This document shows, in pieces, positions 32,091 to 45,622 of a stretch of DNA of 64,000 bases (the stretch's first letter is position 1; each line of letters begins with the position of its first letter). The position numbers were made by a program, and so were the translations under genes. The notes beneath the pieces were generated by a model. It saw only the letters and a program-made list of their open reading frames with translations. It ran no database searches and had not been told where the DNA came from. Source of the DNA: Closterium sp. Naga37s-1 (taxonomy: Eukaryota > Streptophyta > Zygnematophyceae > Desmidiales > Closteriaceae); NCBI GenBank assembly GCA_947471745.1, contig CANJKZ010000952.1:762001-826000 (forward strand). Reading direction: 5' to 3'.

Positions 32091-33615
32091 TTTCACTGGG
32101 TCGTTTCCTGCAGGTACCCAGTGGAGCCTCCGGCGGCCAGTCTACGGTCTCCGCCAGGCGCCTCGCGAGTGGCACGACACACTGAGGACGACGCTTGCGG
32201 CTCTTGGGTTTGCTCCTTCGACTGCTGACCCGTCGCTGTTTCTACGCACCGACACTTCGCTGCCACCATTCTACATCCTCGTGTACGTCGACGACTTGGT
32301 CTTTGCCACTGCTGAGACTGAGGGACTGGCCCTAGTGAAGTCGGAGCTGCAGAAGAGACACACGTGCACAGAAGCTGCGCAAATATCTTGGCTTGCAGAT
32401 CACCCGGGACAGAGCACGGCGCACCATTACCTTGACTCAGTCACACATGGTGCAGCAGGTCCTTCAGCGCTTCCGCATCCAGTACTCCTCGCCACAGTCC
32501 ACTCCTCTGCCTACCGGTCACTCGCTCTCAGCTCCACCTTCGGACGAGTCCGTAGAGCCGAGTGGCCCGTATCCAGAGCTTGTGGGCTGCCTCATGTACC
32601 TGATGACCTGCACTCGACCTGACCTTGCCTACCCTCTTAGCATCGTGGCACGCTACGTTGCGCCCGGGAGACACCGACGAGAGCACTGGGAGGCCGCTAA
32701 GAGGGTGTTCCGCTACTTGTATAGTACATCGGGCATGGGGCTCGTGCTTGGAGGACGGGGTCCAGTTGTCCTCACTGGACACGCAGACGCGTCTTGGGTT
32801 GACGACTTGGCTACGCAGCGGTCGTCACAGGGTTACACCTTCAGCCTTGGCTCCGGCTCTGTTTCTTGGCGGTCTACACGCTCGTCTTCTGTTCTCAGTT
32901 CCAGTTGTGAGGCTGAGATCTACGCAGGGGCCATGGCTGCACAGGAGTTACGCTGGCTCACCTTTCTGCTGACCGACTTGGGAGAGCCGCCTCGTTCTCC
33001 TCCAGTTCTGTACGTAGACAACAAGGCCATGATTGCCTTGTGTCAGGAGCACAGACTGGAGCACAGAACGAAGCACATCGCTCTGCGTTACTTCCTTGCT
33101 CGAGAGTTGCAGCAGCATGGTCAGCTTCGTCTTGCTTACGTGGCCACTCGGGCCAACACTGCTGATATATTCACCAAGGCACTTTAGCCTTGTGATCATC
33201 AGCGTTTCTGTACTGTTTTAGGCCTTGTGCCTACTTTGCCTCACTTGCTCACTTCGTGACTTTGCTTGTACTGTGATCTATATATATATATACCTGCATG
33301 CTTACACTTGCTAGGTAGTGATCACTGTACTGTTTGTTCTTCTTTATTATAACTCTGTATGTGAACTGGCCTTGTGGCCATTTGCTTGTGCTCAGAGTGT
33401 GTGGTGACGTCGTGATCCACCCTGAGCTTGCTTTGCTTTTCTTGACTGGTCTTGTGACCCCTTGTTCTCCCCCACTTTGCCTATGGGGGTGTGTCAAACT
33501 ATCATGTTGTGTAGGATTTAGTGGGGTAGCCCATATGGGTTACAACCCAATTAGGGTTTGCTACTTGTACTCCTGCATACTGTTAGTTTCATCATTCTCG
33601 CTTATTCTGTTGACA
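32091..33615 (+). mobile_element. 5'-truncated copia fragment with 3' LTR
   Basis: It starts abruptly inside RT (FTGSFP..QWSLRRPVYGLRQAPREW) and runs through YVDD, a frameshift around 32375, RNase H (GHADASWVDD, YVDNKAM) to DIFTKAL and a stop. Then come the conserved 3' UTR, the polypurine tract TATGGGGGTG and a 124-bp LTR (33492-33615) with TGTCAAAC..TTGACA ends. The sequence continues at once into the D 5' LTR. Everything 5' of RT is missing. Confidence 0.88.
33492..33615 (+). repeat. 3' LTR of the truncated copia
   Basis: This 124-bp TGTCAAAC..GTTGACA repeat follows a polypurine tract. It is related to but distinct from the LTRs of C1, A, B and E. Confidence 0.85.
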
Positions 33616-36600
33616 AATACTGCTTCATGAGGACGACTCGATACTCAGCCCGTTTAGTGAATAGGTACATCACCGAATTTGTATTTGCTAGACAATAATT
33701 TTCTTTTATTATAAATTCTTGTTCTCACATTTAACCAGTACAGGAATCCACAGTCTTCCGCTGCAATATTCTTTAAGGACTAATCTCTAAAAGATCCTAA
33801 GGGTTTTTTCTAAGCCCAACATGGTATGAGAGCAAGAGAGATTACGTTTTCCTAAACTACAGCTTCAACAAACTTGAGTGACAAAATCTTTTATTATCAG
33901 GGCTTTAGGGTTAAAAAAACTTACAGACATGGCAGATGGTAACAATGGTGGTAAATCCCACTTGCATATTGGTGGTATGCAGCAGCCTTCTGCACTACCA
34001 CTGCCTGGCTCTGGTTGAACCTTTGCCAGCCCTGTTCCATCAGCTGCATCTGCAACTGGTTTAGAAGGCGATTAATGCTGCTGATGGAGATGGCGCAGTT
34101 GACATCGATTCTGCGATACAACAACAAGTCTTCCAGTGTCTATCAGCGTTTATGGCATCAACACCACAAGTACAGCAAGCACCACAAGCATCAACATCGG
34201 TGAACATGGGGACAGCACCTATGAGTGTTGATGGGACGTCTTACGTACAACAACAGCCCGCATCTTACTGTGCTGCGCCTCGACAGCAGTCGTGGACCAC
34301 CTACGCGTTCATACATCGCGGCGCACCTGCGCAACAGAAACAAGGGCAACAATAGCAACAGGACCTCAAGACCTTTCGACGGAAAATACTACTTCGCCTG
34401 GAGCTTTGAGTTTGAACTCATGATGGAAGCAGCACAGATTTGGGAACACTTCACCGGAGAAACTCGATTTCCAGTCAATGCTACCCCAAACCAACAGCGC
34501 AGTTTCACTTTCTGTCAATGATGGCGTTCACGATTCTTCTTCGTAACCTGTCACTTACTGAACAACAGATCGTACACGGAATTCGCAAATTTAGCTGAGT
34601 TTGCCTGGCAACATTTAAAGCGGCTTTATCAGGCAACAGACGACGTTACACAGAGCAGGCTCAACTCACAGCTAAACAATGTGGTGATGAAACCAGGATA
34701 GAATATGTTGGAGCAACATATTCTAGCTCCGACGAAGAGGGGGCAACTTCCCTGAGTCCATGTTTGTGACAGTCATAATTCATGGGCTTGGACCACCGTG
34801 GCGTTAGACACGCTCGCTTCCTGGAACTCAAGGCAACGTCTCGGAGATGCACCTCTACGCAACTCTTCTTACTGAACAACAAGATATGGACATGTGCGAC
34901 AGCAAGGGCAACAGCAAGGCCAATCAGTTCGCATTTATAACACACGGCCAAGTGGAGCCTTAGAAGCAGCAACGACAAAAGCATTTTTAGCAGCAGCAGC
35001 AGTACTACGTACCACCGTTGTGTCACCACTGCAAAACTTCCGGGCACTCTCGTGATCACTGCCCACAGCGTCAATAGTCGAATCCTCAGCGTACAGCTGC
35101 TTCTCCACCACAGATCGCCGCCGCCACTGCTTCAGCTGCATAGACCAAACCACAGACAGCATCAGCATAAAGAGGGAAGAACGTACAGGCATGGATGACA
35201 AGAGCGGACTCCTGTGTACCAGGCTCACCTCCGACGTTTGCACCAGATGATATCCCGTAGGCGATTTCAACAAATGTTCAAGTCAACCCGCAGTACGCCA
35301 GCGTCGCAGCTAGCGCCAATACGGTCCCGGCGTTTGGTTTCTTGATAGCTGCTGCGCACAACACATGTGCAAGTCAGGCATTAACAACGGGTTCTTCGTC
35401 AAACACGAAACACGACTTCATTAGGGCGTTCCCATTACAGTCGCCAACAATCAAACCTTACGTACCCGATGCCAAGGCACCGTTCTTCTTCAGTCGCCGG
35501 AGACAATCACGGTTATCCAGCTCTCCGACGTCCTCATCGTACCCGGTTTTGGCTACAACCTTCTTAGCGTCAGTCAGCTGATGGGACGCGGAGTGCACCT
35601 GGGATGCGACAGTGACAAAAGAGAGATTATATTATATTCTTCAAAGGGAGGTTTCTACGTCGCAAAGGCAATACAGCAAGACGGGGTTTTTGTTCTCAAT
35701 GTAGAAAGTGATGGGACTTCAGCAAACCGTGACCAAATCCTCGCTTTCGGTTCCTAGACGGATTGCCATCCCAAGGAGCTTAACACCGAGCAGGATCATT
35801 TTGGAATCCTGCGAGAAAATGTCACACCGATAGCATCAGAAGCTGGAACACCGGGAACTTCACGAGCGGCAGAATCAATGAGTACCGGTGGGGAAGCAGC
35901 AACACAGAGACAACATCCATCTCTACCTTCGACATCTTCACACTCAACCGGTCCTCTCGTCATCAACACTTTTGCTTCTCGGCGCGGCACAATCAAGACA
36001 GAATCCCACCATAGTCTCGCGATCTTCAACACTTTCTACGCGAAACCCGATCTGTATCGGCGAACTGCAGGACACGCAACATCAGAGGCCATTTGGATAA
36101 GCGATTAGGCCATCCGCGCGGCTCAACGACTCACAACACTATACGAGCAGGAGTACTCGATAAAGATGCGTTACTACTCACAGGTGGACAGGAGCTTCGC
36201 CAACCCCGACACATCTACACGCTGTGTCCCGGCATACAAACGACTCGAAAAGGTTTAGGTGATACCACAGCAAGAAGGGCGAACGGATTTAAATTACGTG
36301 ATTGCCTTCATCGACGCCGCTACGCGTTACCTCTGGCACGCGCTTATACTGTCGCGCGACCTCGCCTACGACGCCTTCGTCGCCTGGCTTCTCACAGCTC
36401 AACGAGAAAGTGATCTAAGATTGAAAAGCTTCCAGACTGACGGAGCTCTCGAGTACCTCTCACGGCGTTTCAGAGACTACCTAGCTGAAAGGGGAATCAA
36501 GAAACTGCAGTCGCTGCCTTACCAGCATCAACAGCAGGGTGTCGCAGAAAGGATGAACAGGACGCTGCAGACCACCATGCGCAAACTTCTCATGCAAGCC

Positions 36601-38902
36601 AATCTGCCAGCAGGGCAGTGGCCGATTGCGATGGACCACGCAGTGTTGCTCCACAACCTCCTGTCATCCAGGTCTCTGCCAAACAACTCATCACCGCACA
36701 AGGAGTGCACAGAAAAGTTGGGTAGCACCAAAATGTTACGAGTCTTTGGGTGTATGGTACAGTACCGGCTGCCAAATACACCTGCAGGGAGATTTTCACA
36801 ACGAGCAAAGTGGGGAATTCATCTCGGCATAAAAAAATAGTTCGGCATGGAGAACTGGGATGTCAAAGATCGGGTGGCAATTCTGGCACGTGCTGTATTG
36901 TTCCACGAGCGCCTCACTTACAACTCTTTGCAGGTACAGCGCCAACAGTGAAGACTTGACAGCCGGGTTTTCTGGAGTACGTACCTTCGCCACAGAAGCC
37001 GACGAAACAGATGCGGTGGAGGAAGCTGTCTCGGGTGCGTCAGCAGCTGCCAGTGCCGCCCCTTACAACTCAGTTCCGATCGAGATCGACGAGGACGATC
37101 GTCACAATGATGTCAACGCCGAACCCTACTACGCCTTTGCTGATAACGGGGCAACTACACCCATCCCCGTTGCTTCTAACGAAAGCGAGAGTTTGGGACC
37201 AGGTTTTGACTTCGAACCTGAAGCTGGTGACGAAGCTGCTACTAACAAAACGGAGGCACAGACTCGCTATCGTCAGACGGGTTTATAGATACTGGGATTA
37301 ACCGTCGCTGTACAGAACCCTACGGTCCACTACCGAACCGAAAACACTCGAGCAAGCTCTAAAGGGGCCTCATCAAATGGCGCGAAGTCATGGACAAGGA
37401 ACTGAAGGCGCTGCACGATAACAACGCGTGTGATTTAATCCCCAAATTGAACGTTCCTAATCAGAACGTTCTCTCTAGGAAGTGGGTTTTCCGTATTAAG
37501 ACTAACGCGGACGGCACGATCGAACACTTCAAAGTTCGTTGGGTTGTTCGCGGTTTCGACCAAAAGCAGGGAGTTGACTACGGCGAGACATTTTCTCCTG
37601 TTAGCCGTCACACGTCTCTCCGCATTCTACTCGTCTTCGCATCTGCATTGGGTCTCAAGCATCGTCAAATTGACGTATCTACGCGCTTGTCGATACACTC
37701 ATTCTCATCGAGCAGCCGCACGGTTCCGTCAAAGATCCCACTCTCGTTTGCCGCCTCAACAAATCACTCTACGTGATCAAGCAGGCCCCTCGACTCTGGC
37801 AGCATCATCTTCACGACCGTCTTATTTGCATTGGTTTTCGCCAGCTCCTGCACGATCACGGAATGTACCGCCTTGATCGCGACGACGCCTTCGTGCTTCT
37901 CGTTGTCCACGTGGACGACTTGCTTTACATCGGGAGCACCGCAACTATCCTTGGTTACTTTGAAGGGGACCTACAGAAGGATCGCACGGTCACTATTTTG
38001 ACTACGGTGACGCATTACCTTGGTCTCAATATCACAGAGACATCGACTTTTATTCATCGGCTGAAATATACGCGGAGAATCTTCATACGCGCTTTCCTCA
38101 ACAGACGACTACGACTTCTACACCGTTCCGTTCTACTTCATGTATAGACACTGAAGTCTTATCCGCCGACGGTGTTCCACGCTACCAGCAGCTTCTCAGC
38201 ACTCTACTCTTTGCCGATGTCACCTGTTGTCCGGATCTATCCTATTCTGCTAGCCAGGTCGCTCAATACCTTAAGCGACCTAAAGGGGAGAATCTACGGG
38301 AACTTGAAGCAGCAGTCTCCTACTTCGTGTCTACGCCTATGATCGGACTAACCTATTACAAGTCGCCGCAGTCGCCACTTTCACTACTGGGCTACGTAGA
38401 TGCAGATCACGCGGGTGATACTACAAACAGGCGCTCACGCACGAGATTAATATTCCGCCTGGAGCTGAAGACACAATCTCCTGGCAGTCATGCAAATAGA
38501 AGCTGATTGCAATTTCATCAGCTGTGGCATCGTTCATCGTTGCCTGCATCGCAACGAAGGAAGGTCTTTACATTCGCGAGTTACTCAATGAATCAAAGTT
38601 ACTAGATGTGTCACAGTTCTCACTCTTCTGCGACAATTAGTCTGCAATTTGTATCGCAAACAAGTTTGGTTTCGCCAACCGAACTAAACACATCTCGCTA
38701 AGCTACTTCTTCGTCAAGGACAAAATCGAGCAAGACACGTTAAAGCTCGCACATTGTCCCACAAGCAAAATGGCCACAGATTTCCTGACCAAGCGACTTC
38801 CTCGACCAAAGTTCCAGTACTGCATGTTGCTAACTGGACTCGGCCACGTCATCAACAATACCGACACCATCGAACTCCAGAATTGAATGGGGGTGTTGGA
38901 AG
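33616..38902 (+). mobile_element. D: old, decayed Ty1/copia of the F branch
   Basis: The 3' part of its 5' LTR (33616-33821, ending AAGCCCAACA) is followed by primer-binding site TGGTATGAGAGC (33822-33833), Gag, integrase and RT remnants, a polypurine tract (AATGGGGGTG) and the first nine bases of the 3' LTR (TGTTGGAAG, 38894-38902). The rest of the 3' LTR is at 10869-10676 and 3236-3065, reversed. Many stops and frameshifts show age. Confidence 0.85.
33929..38885 (+). pseudogene. D Gag-Pol remnants
   Basis: Gag begins MADGNNGGK but stops after some 30 codons. Later frames show WSFEFELMMEAAQIW, a degenerate knuckle near 35020-35060, and integrase (FIDAATRYLWHAL, FQTDGALEY, GVAERMNRTL at 36259-36840). 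A linker follows (TFATEADETD .. FADNG), then RT (KWVFRIKTNADGTIEHFK .. KQAPRLWQHHLHD .. VHVDDLLYIGS) and RNase H with SYFFVKDK near the end. The RT motif is HVDD rather than YVDD. Stops and frameshifts occur throughout, so this is a fossil. It is useful because its intact linker shows what F looked like before the solo LTR inserted. Confidence 0.85.
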
Positions 38903-39078
38903 TACCGTATGGCCCCGGATATAGGCGCCGTCCTATTAAAGGCGCCGGCGCTTATATCTGGAGCATGGCGCTTATGGCCGGTCCTCAATTATAAGCGCCC
39001 CCCCTAGAAAACCTTTACTTATTATAAGCGCACGTGCAATTTGAATCTAGCTTCTTGCTTAAAACAGTAACGAATTTC
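38903..39078 (+). mobile_element. T transposon, left half (TIR CCGTATGGCCCCGGATATA)
   Basis: TA then the TIR sits nine bases into the D 3' LTR. GGCGCC and ATAAGCGC blocks follow, matching 10872-10980 in reverse. It ends at ATTTC (39074-39078), the target duplication of copia E. Confidence 0.7.
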
Positions 39079-39224
39079 TGTCAAACATATAGTTATATGT
39101 TGTAGTTGGGTTAGGCTTTAGTGGGGTACTCACTGTGGGGTACAACCCCTTAGGTTATATTGTTTGTACCAAACTCTCGATAGTCTCAATTCACTCCCTT
39201 GCCTTAGTCTCCTGAGTCTCGATA
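39079..39224 (+). repeat. Copia E 5' LTR
   Basis: This 146-bp repeat is preceded by ATTTC and followed by a TGGTATC primer site. It ends TA rather than CA. Its partner is 11214-11359. Confidence 0.88.
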
Positions 39225-39722
39225 TGGTATCTAGAGCAGGAGGTCTCTAGGACCTAAGAATAGGGCCCACCCGTACCGTTGTTACCTACTGCCTGCTGCT
39301 CGCGCGCGCCTCGGCTGCTCGCGAGCGCGCGTCACTTTTTTTTTTTTTTTTTCGCGCGCGCCTAGGCTGCTCGCGCGCGCGTCGCTTTTTCGCGCGCGCC
39401 TCGGCTGCTCGCGCCCGCGTCGCCTGCGCATCGCGCGTCGAGCCCGCGCAGCCCGCCGCCGCACGCAGCCCGCCGTCGCGTGCTGCCCGCCGTCGCCCTG
39501 CGCGCCGCGTCTGTCGCCAGCGCGGCCCGCCGCCGAACCGCGCGCCGAGCCGCGCGCCGCGTCTGCAGCCCACGCGTCACGACGGCCACCTGAGCGGCCC
39601 GCTGCTGCCTAACGCACTGCTTTAGGAGCTCACGTGCGGCCGCTACTGCCTACTGCCTCCTGCCTGCAGCCTACTGCCTCTTGTTCACTGCCTGCTGCCT
39701 ACTGCCTTTGCCTGCTGCCATT
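39225..39722 (+). other. Copia E leader
   Basis: It contains a CTCTAGGACCTA-type palindrome and a GGGCCCACC box (39263-39271). It also has CG-dinucleotide-rich repeats (GCGCGCGCCTCGGCTGCTCGC), an 18-T run (about 39337-39352) and a CTGCC-rich run up to the start codon. No gene is seen. Confidence 0.65.
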
Positions 39723-42700
39723 ATGACGACGCCTAACGTTCTCGCGTTCGAGCCTGACGGTCGCCCCATAGAGTTCGCTGTGTGGTTAGACGACCTCCAA
39801 CTGTTCCTTCTGACCGATGCCAAAGAGGGCGTTTCACTGTTCGATTACGTGTCTGGCACTGCCGTTGCTCCTGCTGCCGATGCTCCTGCTCTCGAACGCT
39901 CGCAGTGGCAGACTCGCGATGCTGCTGCGCGCCTAGCTATTAGGAACCATCTGCCGATTACTGAGCGCGCGCATTTCAGCCAGCACAAAACTGCTAAGAC
40001 GCTGTACAACGCTGTAGTTGCGCGCTACTCCTCCCCGGCCACTGCAGCCATAGGTCGGCTCATTCTACAATACCTGTTCCCCGACCTCTCCTCATTCACC
40101 ACTGCTGACGACCTCATTTCCCACCTGCGCGCTACTGACACTCGCTTTCGTGCCGCCCTTTCAGCCGAGTTCTGCGCCGCAAACCCCCCGCCCCCCCCCC
40201 CCCGATGTACTTCACTCTCTATTTCCTCGTCACCCGCCTCCCTGACACTCTTAGCTCCGTCAGGGACCACTTCCTAGCGCTAGACCCCCCCACTCTCACT
40301 GTCGATGACTTCGAGAAGCACCTCCTTGCAGCAGAGAAGAACATCCTCGCTGTAGGTGCTGCTCGTGGCACTCCTCGCTCTCCCCTCTTTGAAGGGTGCT
40401 CCCCCTCCCCTCTCACCCCCTCCTACGCCTCCGCAGCTGCTGGTCACGACTACCTTGGTGCTGAGGAGGTCGGGGCTGCTTCCGCTCCTAGTGGGAAGCG
40501 TCGCAGCGGCAGGGGCGGCAAGGGTGGCAGGGGAGGTAGGGGTGGCGGTGGAGGTGGCGGCGGGGGAGGTGGAGGTGGTGGAGGAGGTCGTGGGGGTGGA
40601 GGTGGTGGAGGTGGTGGTGGGGGCAGCGGAGGCACTGGGAGCGGTGGAGGTGGCAGCAGCGGCGGTGGGGGAGGAGGGAGCGGTGGTGGCAGTGGTGGTC
40701 AGGGCCAGCAGCAGTCGCAGCAGCAGCAACAGCAGCAGCAGCGTCAGCGCCAGACCCCCACTTCCCAGCAGCTTCTTGACTGGTATGCCGGGCGTGGGGC
40801 TTCTGGGGGTCCTGGTCGCTGCCCCTATATCATTCGCACAGGTCCCCGCACTGGTCGCCAGTGCACAGGGTTTCACACTGAGCAGCGCTGCTTCGCTCGG
40901 CTTAGCGACACCTGCCGCGCCAAGTTTCCTGATGCTACTGAGTTCCCCAACTGGGCAGACCTGCTTAGGCGTGATGTACCTATCTTTGATCTTGACTATG
41001 AGGCTATTCTTGCTTCCATGTATGCATTGATTGTTAGTGCTGAGGGTGACTGCTACTTGTGTGTGCCGCCTGACCCAGGTATAGCCCCAGGTATAGCGCC
41101 TGTGGCACTAGGTGCTTGTGAGTCTGCCCCCCCTGGTACTGCGTCCGCACAGGCCTTGCACACCTTCACACTTGACTCTGGTGCTTCCCGCTGTTTCTTT
41201 CGCGACAGCACCACAGTCACTCCCCTCCCTGCACCTGTTCCTGTCTCACTGGCTGACCCCTCTGGGGGACCAGTGCTTGCACGGTCTTCCACTGTGCTTC
41301 CGTGTCCGACGGTCCCGTCTGGTGAGCTGTCTGGTCTCCACCTCCCCTCGTTCTCTACGAACTTGGTGAGCAACGCCGTCCTCCAGGATCACTGGGTTGA
41401 CACCTTTACTCCTGGAGGACAGCGTGTGGCGATCTGCACTTGCTCCAGGACCGGCCGTCACCTGGCCACGTTCACACGTGCGCCTGGGTCTAGTCTGTAT
41501 ACCCTCACCACTGCGTCACGCTACACCCCTTTGTCCCCCCAGCTGTACGCGTCTGCTCAGGTAGCTACCCAGTGTGAGTGTCGCCGCCTGTCGCACGACA
41601 CTCTCCTGTGGCACCACCGCCTTGGTCACCCCTCCCTGCCTCGCCTTCGTAGCATGCACTCTCGCTACCTGGTCTCTGGCCTTCCCAGGTCTCTGCCTGC
41701 CCTCCCTCCCTCGCCTGCGCCGCCCTGCATTCCTTGCGTCGAGGGGCGGCAGCGCGCCGCTCCTCACTCCTCCTCGTTTCCTCCCACAGAGGCTCCCCTG
41801 CAGACTCTCCACATGGACGTGTGGGGCCCAGCCCGCGTCCGTGGACAGGGCCACGAGCGGTACTTCCTGCTGGTCGTCGACGACTACACGCGTTACACCA
41901 CGGTCTTCCCCTTGCGCAGCAAGGGGGAGGTCCCTGATGTCTTGATCCCCTGGATCTGCGCTGCTCGTCTCTAGCTCCGCGAGCGGTTCCAGACGGACTT
42001 TCCTGTCCTGCGTTTGCACTCTGACAGGGGTGGTGAGTTCTCCGCAGACCTCTTGGCAGCCTTCTGTGCGGAGCACGGCATCCGCCAGACGTTCACGCTT
42101 CCGGCCTCTCCGCAGCAGAATGGGGTTGCTGAGCGCCGCATTGGCTTAGTCATGGAGGTCGCTCGTACCTCCATGATCCATGCGGCTGCCCCCCATTTTC
42201 TGTGGCCGTTTGCGGTCCGGTACGCCGCGCATCAGCTCAACCTCTGGCCCTGTGTCTCCTTGCCGGAGACCTCGCCCACACTGCTGTGGACGGGGAAGGT
42301 TGGCGATGCGTCACGTTTCCGGATCTGGGGTGCTCGCGCCATTCCCTGCGTCTTCCTTGGCTTTGTCCCTGACGCGCCTGGCTGGCAGTTTTACGACCCC
42401 GCCTCGCGCCGTGTCTTTCCGTCTCAGGACGACACCTTTCACGAGTCCGTCCCCTTTTACCGTCTCTTTCCCTATCGCACTGCCCCTCGCCCCCCCCCGC
42501 CGCTCTTTCTCGCCCCAGGTCCTCCCCAGGTAGACCCCCTCCCCGCGCCAGGTCCTGCTCCTTCAGGTGTTTCTCAGGTAGACCCTCCCGTGCCTGCGCC
42601 TGTTGAGGTCACTGGTGACTCAGGTCCTGCTGGGGGTGGTGCTGTCTTTGGGGGTGCTGGGCCTGGGGGTGCGGAGCTTGGGGGCACGGAGCTTGGGAGT

Positions 42701-45622
42701 GTTGAGCCTGGGGGTGCGGAGCCTGCGCGTGAGGACCCGGGAGGTGCTGAGCCGGGGGGTGCGGAGTCTGGGGGCGCTGAGCCTGAGCGTGAGGAGACTG
42801 GAGGTCCTGAGCCTGGGGGTGCTATGTCTGGAGGTGCTGAGCCTGAGCGTGAGGAGCCTGGGGGTACTGAGTCTGGGGGTGCGACGCCTGAGGGTTCTGA
42901 GTCTGCTGCTGCGCGGTCTCCTTGGAGTAGCCGCCTTCGTCCGCGTGTGCCTCTCACCTCACAGCAGCTGCACGACTGGTACGGTCGCCGTCAGGGTCGC
43001 GCTTCTGGAGCTCGGGGCTCTGCTGCTGGAGGTACTTCTGCTGACGTCACTGGAGCTGGGAGTGGTGCTGGTCCCGGAGGTGCTCGTACTGGAGGTACTG
43101 GAGCTGCTGGGGCTGGAGGTGCTGCTGAGCCTGAGGGTGCTACTGCTGGAGACCCTGGGTCTGGGGGTGCTGCTGCTGGGGACACGGAGGCTAGAGACCC
43201 TGGGACTGGAGGTGCCGGTTCTGGGGGTGCTGCTGAGGGTACTGGAGCTGCTGGAGGTACTAGAGCTGCTGAGGGTGCTGGAGCTGCTGGAGGTACTGGA
43301 GCTGCTGGAGCTGCTAGAGCTGCTGGAGGTGCGGGAGCTGCTGAGGGTGCTGGAGCTGCTGGAGGTGCTGGAGCTGCTGAGGGTGCTGGAGCTGCTGGTG
43401 CTGGTGGCACTGCACAGCCGCGCCTGTTCTTTGCTCCACCGTCTCCGTCGTCTCTGCCACCGCCTGACTCCGTACTTCGCCAGGTTCTTAGCCTCCCGTC
43501 GTCTACTGGTCTTCCGTTACAGCCTGGCTCACCTCTGCCTGCTCCTTCTCCTTACGCTGAGCAGAAAGGGGGCCTTGCTGAGCGTCGTGAGCCTGCGTCG
43601 CGTCCTGTCTCACCTGTCCGTTCTGGTCGTTCCAGTCGTCGTGTTCCTCGTCAGCGTCCGCCGGCTGTCCCCGGCCCTTCCCTTGTAGTCCGTCGTCCTT
43701 CCTCTCCTCCGCAGCGTGTTCCTCTGCCCTCTCCTCCTGCGTCTTCTCTGCCTGTTGTTCCGGACCCTGAGTCTGACCGGTTTCGTGCTGAGCACCCTAC
43801 TGTCACGCGTCTGCTAGCCACTGTTGTCACTGACCCGTCGTTTGAGTCTGCTGCTACGTCTGCCTTAGTTGCTGAGCTTGTTGACTTTGCTGCTGCCTGT
43901 CGTCTAGACTACGCTGCTAGTCTTGTTGCTGAGTCTGAGTCTGTATGTCCTCCGTCCGTCGGGGGTGAGTGTGCTCTTCGCACGGACGTCCTTGAGGACA
44001 GGCAGGAGGACCTTCAGTGTTTTGCAGCCGCTGCGCCTCATCTCGTGGCCATGCTGCTTGCCCCTGAGGGAGACCCGGATGCACCAGACATCCCGACCCC
44101 GCGCTCTTACGCTGAGGCGATCGCGGGTGAGTACTCCTCTCAGTGGCAGACAGCCATGGACGCAGAGATGGCATCCTGGAAGTCCACAGGCACTTACGTC
44201 GACGAGGTTCCCCCACCTGGGGCGAACATCGTCAGTGGCATGTGGATTTTCAGGGTGAAGCGGCCGCTGGGTTCTCCGCCTGTCTTCAAGGCGCGTTACG
44301 TTGCACGAGGTTTCAGTCAGCGAGAGGGAGTAGACTTCTTCCAGACCTTCTCCCCCACCCCGAAGATGACCACTCTTCGGGTGCTGCTGCACGTTGCCGC
44401 TCAGCGTGACTACGAGCTTCACTCTCTTGACTTTTGCACAGCTTTCTTACAGGGCAGCCTGCACGAGGAGATCTGGCTGCGCCGCCCTCCTGGCTTCACT
44501 GGGTCGTTCCCTCCTGGTACCGAGTGGAGCCTCCGGAGGCCGGTCTACGGTCTCCGCCAGGCGCCACGTGAGTGGCACGACACACTGAGGACGACTCTTG
44601 CTGCTCTTGGGTTTGCTCCGTCGACTGCTGACCCGTCGCTGTTTCTGCGCACCGACACTTCGCTGCCGCCGTTCTACATCCTCGTGTACGTCGACGACCT
44701 GGTCTTTGCCACTGCTGACACTGAAGCTCTCGCCCTGGTGAAGTCGGAGCTGCAGAAGAGACACACGTGCACAGACCTGGGTGAGCTGACAAGCTATCTT
44801 GGCTTGCGGATCACCCGGGACAGAGCACGCCGCACCATCACACTGACTCAGTCACACATGGTGCAGCAGGTCCTTCAGCGCTTCGGCTTCACCTGGTCCT
44901 CGGCACAGGCCACTCCTCTGGCTACAGGTCACTCGCTCTCAGCTCCACCTTCGGACGAGTCCGTAGAGCCGAGTGGTCCTTACCCAGAGCTAGTGGGCTG
45001 CCTCTTTTACCTGATGACCTGCACTCGTCCTGACCTTGCGTACCCTCTTGGCCTTCTGGCTCGCTACGTGGCTCCTGGTCGGCACCGAAAGGTGCACATG
45101 GATGCTGCTAAGAGGGTACTACGCTACTTGTGCAGTACAGCGGTCATGGGGCTCGTGCTTGGAGGACGGAGCGACGTTGTCCTCACTGGGCACTCAGACG
45201 CTTCTTGGGTTGACGACCAGGCTACGCAGCGGTCGTCACAGGGTTACACCTTCAGCCTTGGCTCTGGCTCTGTTTCCTGGCGTTCTACACGCTCTTCCTC
45301 TGTTCTCAGCTCCAGTTGTGAGGCTGAGATCTACGCCACAGCCATGGCTGCCCAGGAGCTACGCTGGCTCACCTACCTGCTGACCGACTTGGGAGAGCGG
45401 CCTCGTTCTCCTCCAGTGCTGTACGTCGACAACAAGGCCGCCATTGCCTTGTGTCAGGAGCACAGACTGGAGCACAGAACGAAGCACACCGCTCTGCGTT
45501 ACTTCCTTGCTCGAGAGCTGCAGCAGCGTGGCCAGCTTCGTCTTGCTTACGTGGCCACTCGGGCCAACACTGCTGATATATTCACCAAGGCGCTTCCGCC
45601 CACGTTTCCTCACTTGCTGTAG
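39723..45622 (+). pseudogene. Copia E Gag-Pol, one frameshift and one stop
   Basis: Gag starts MTTPNVLAFEPDG and keeps the core (VWLDDLQLFL .. SQWQTRD .. HLRATD). A 13-C run at 40191-40203 shifts the frame at NPPPPPP|MYFTLY; the second frame then carries a Gly tract, the knuckle CPYIIRTG..C...H....C, protease LDSGAS and GAG-pre-integrase. A TAG at 41972 falls inside integrase, where C1 has Gln or Leu. Beyond it the same frame runs 1,200 codons through HSDRGGEF, GVAERR, a linker of GGAEPE repeats, RT with YVDD, and RNase H. HMDVWGP and HSDRGGEF are intact. The C-terminus is shortened (ALPPTFPHLL). It is the most complete enzyme set after C1. Confidence 0.92.

Noticed and set aside
40185..40210. 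Programmed ribosomal frameshift at the Gag C run
   Set aside because: C1 has an in-frame version, copia elements usually use one frame, and run-length error is a simpler explanation. I kept it only as a low-priority finding.
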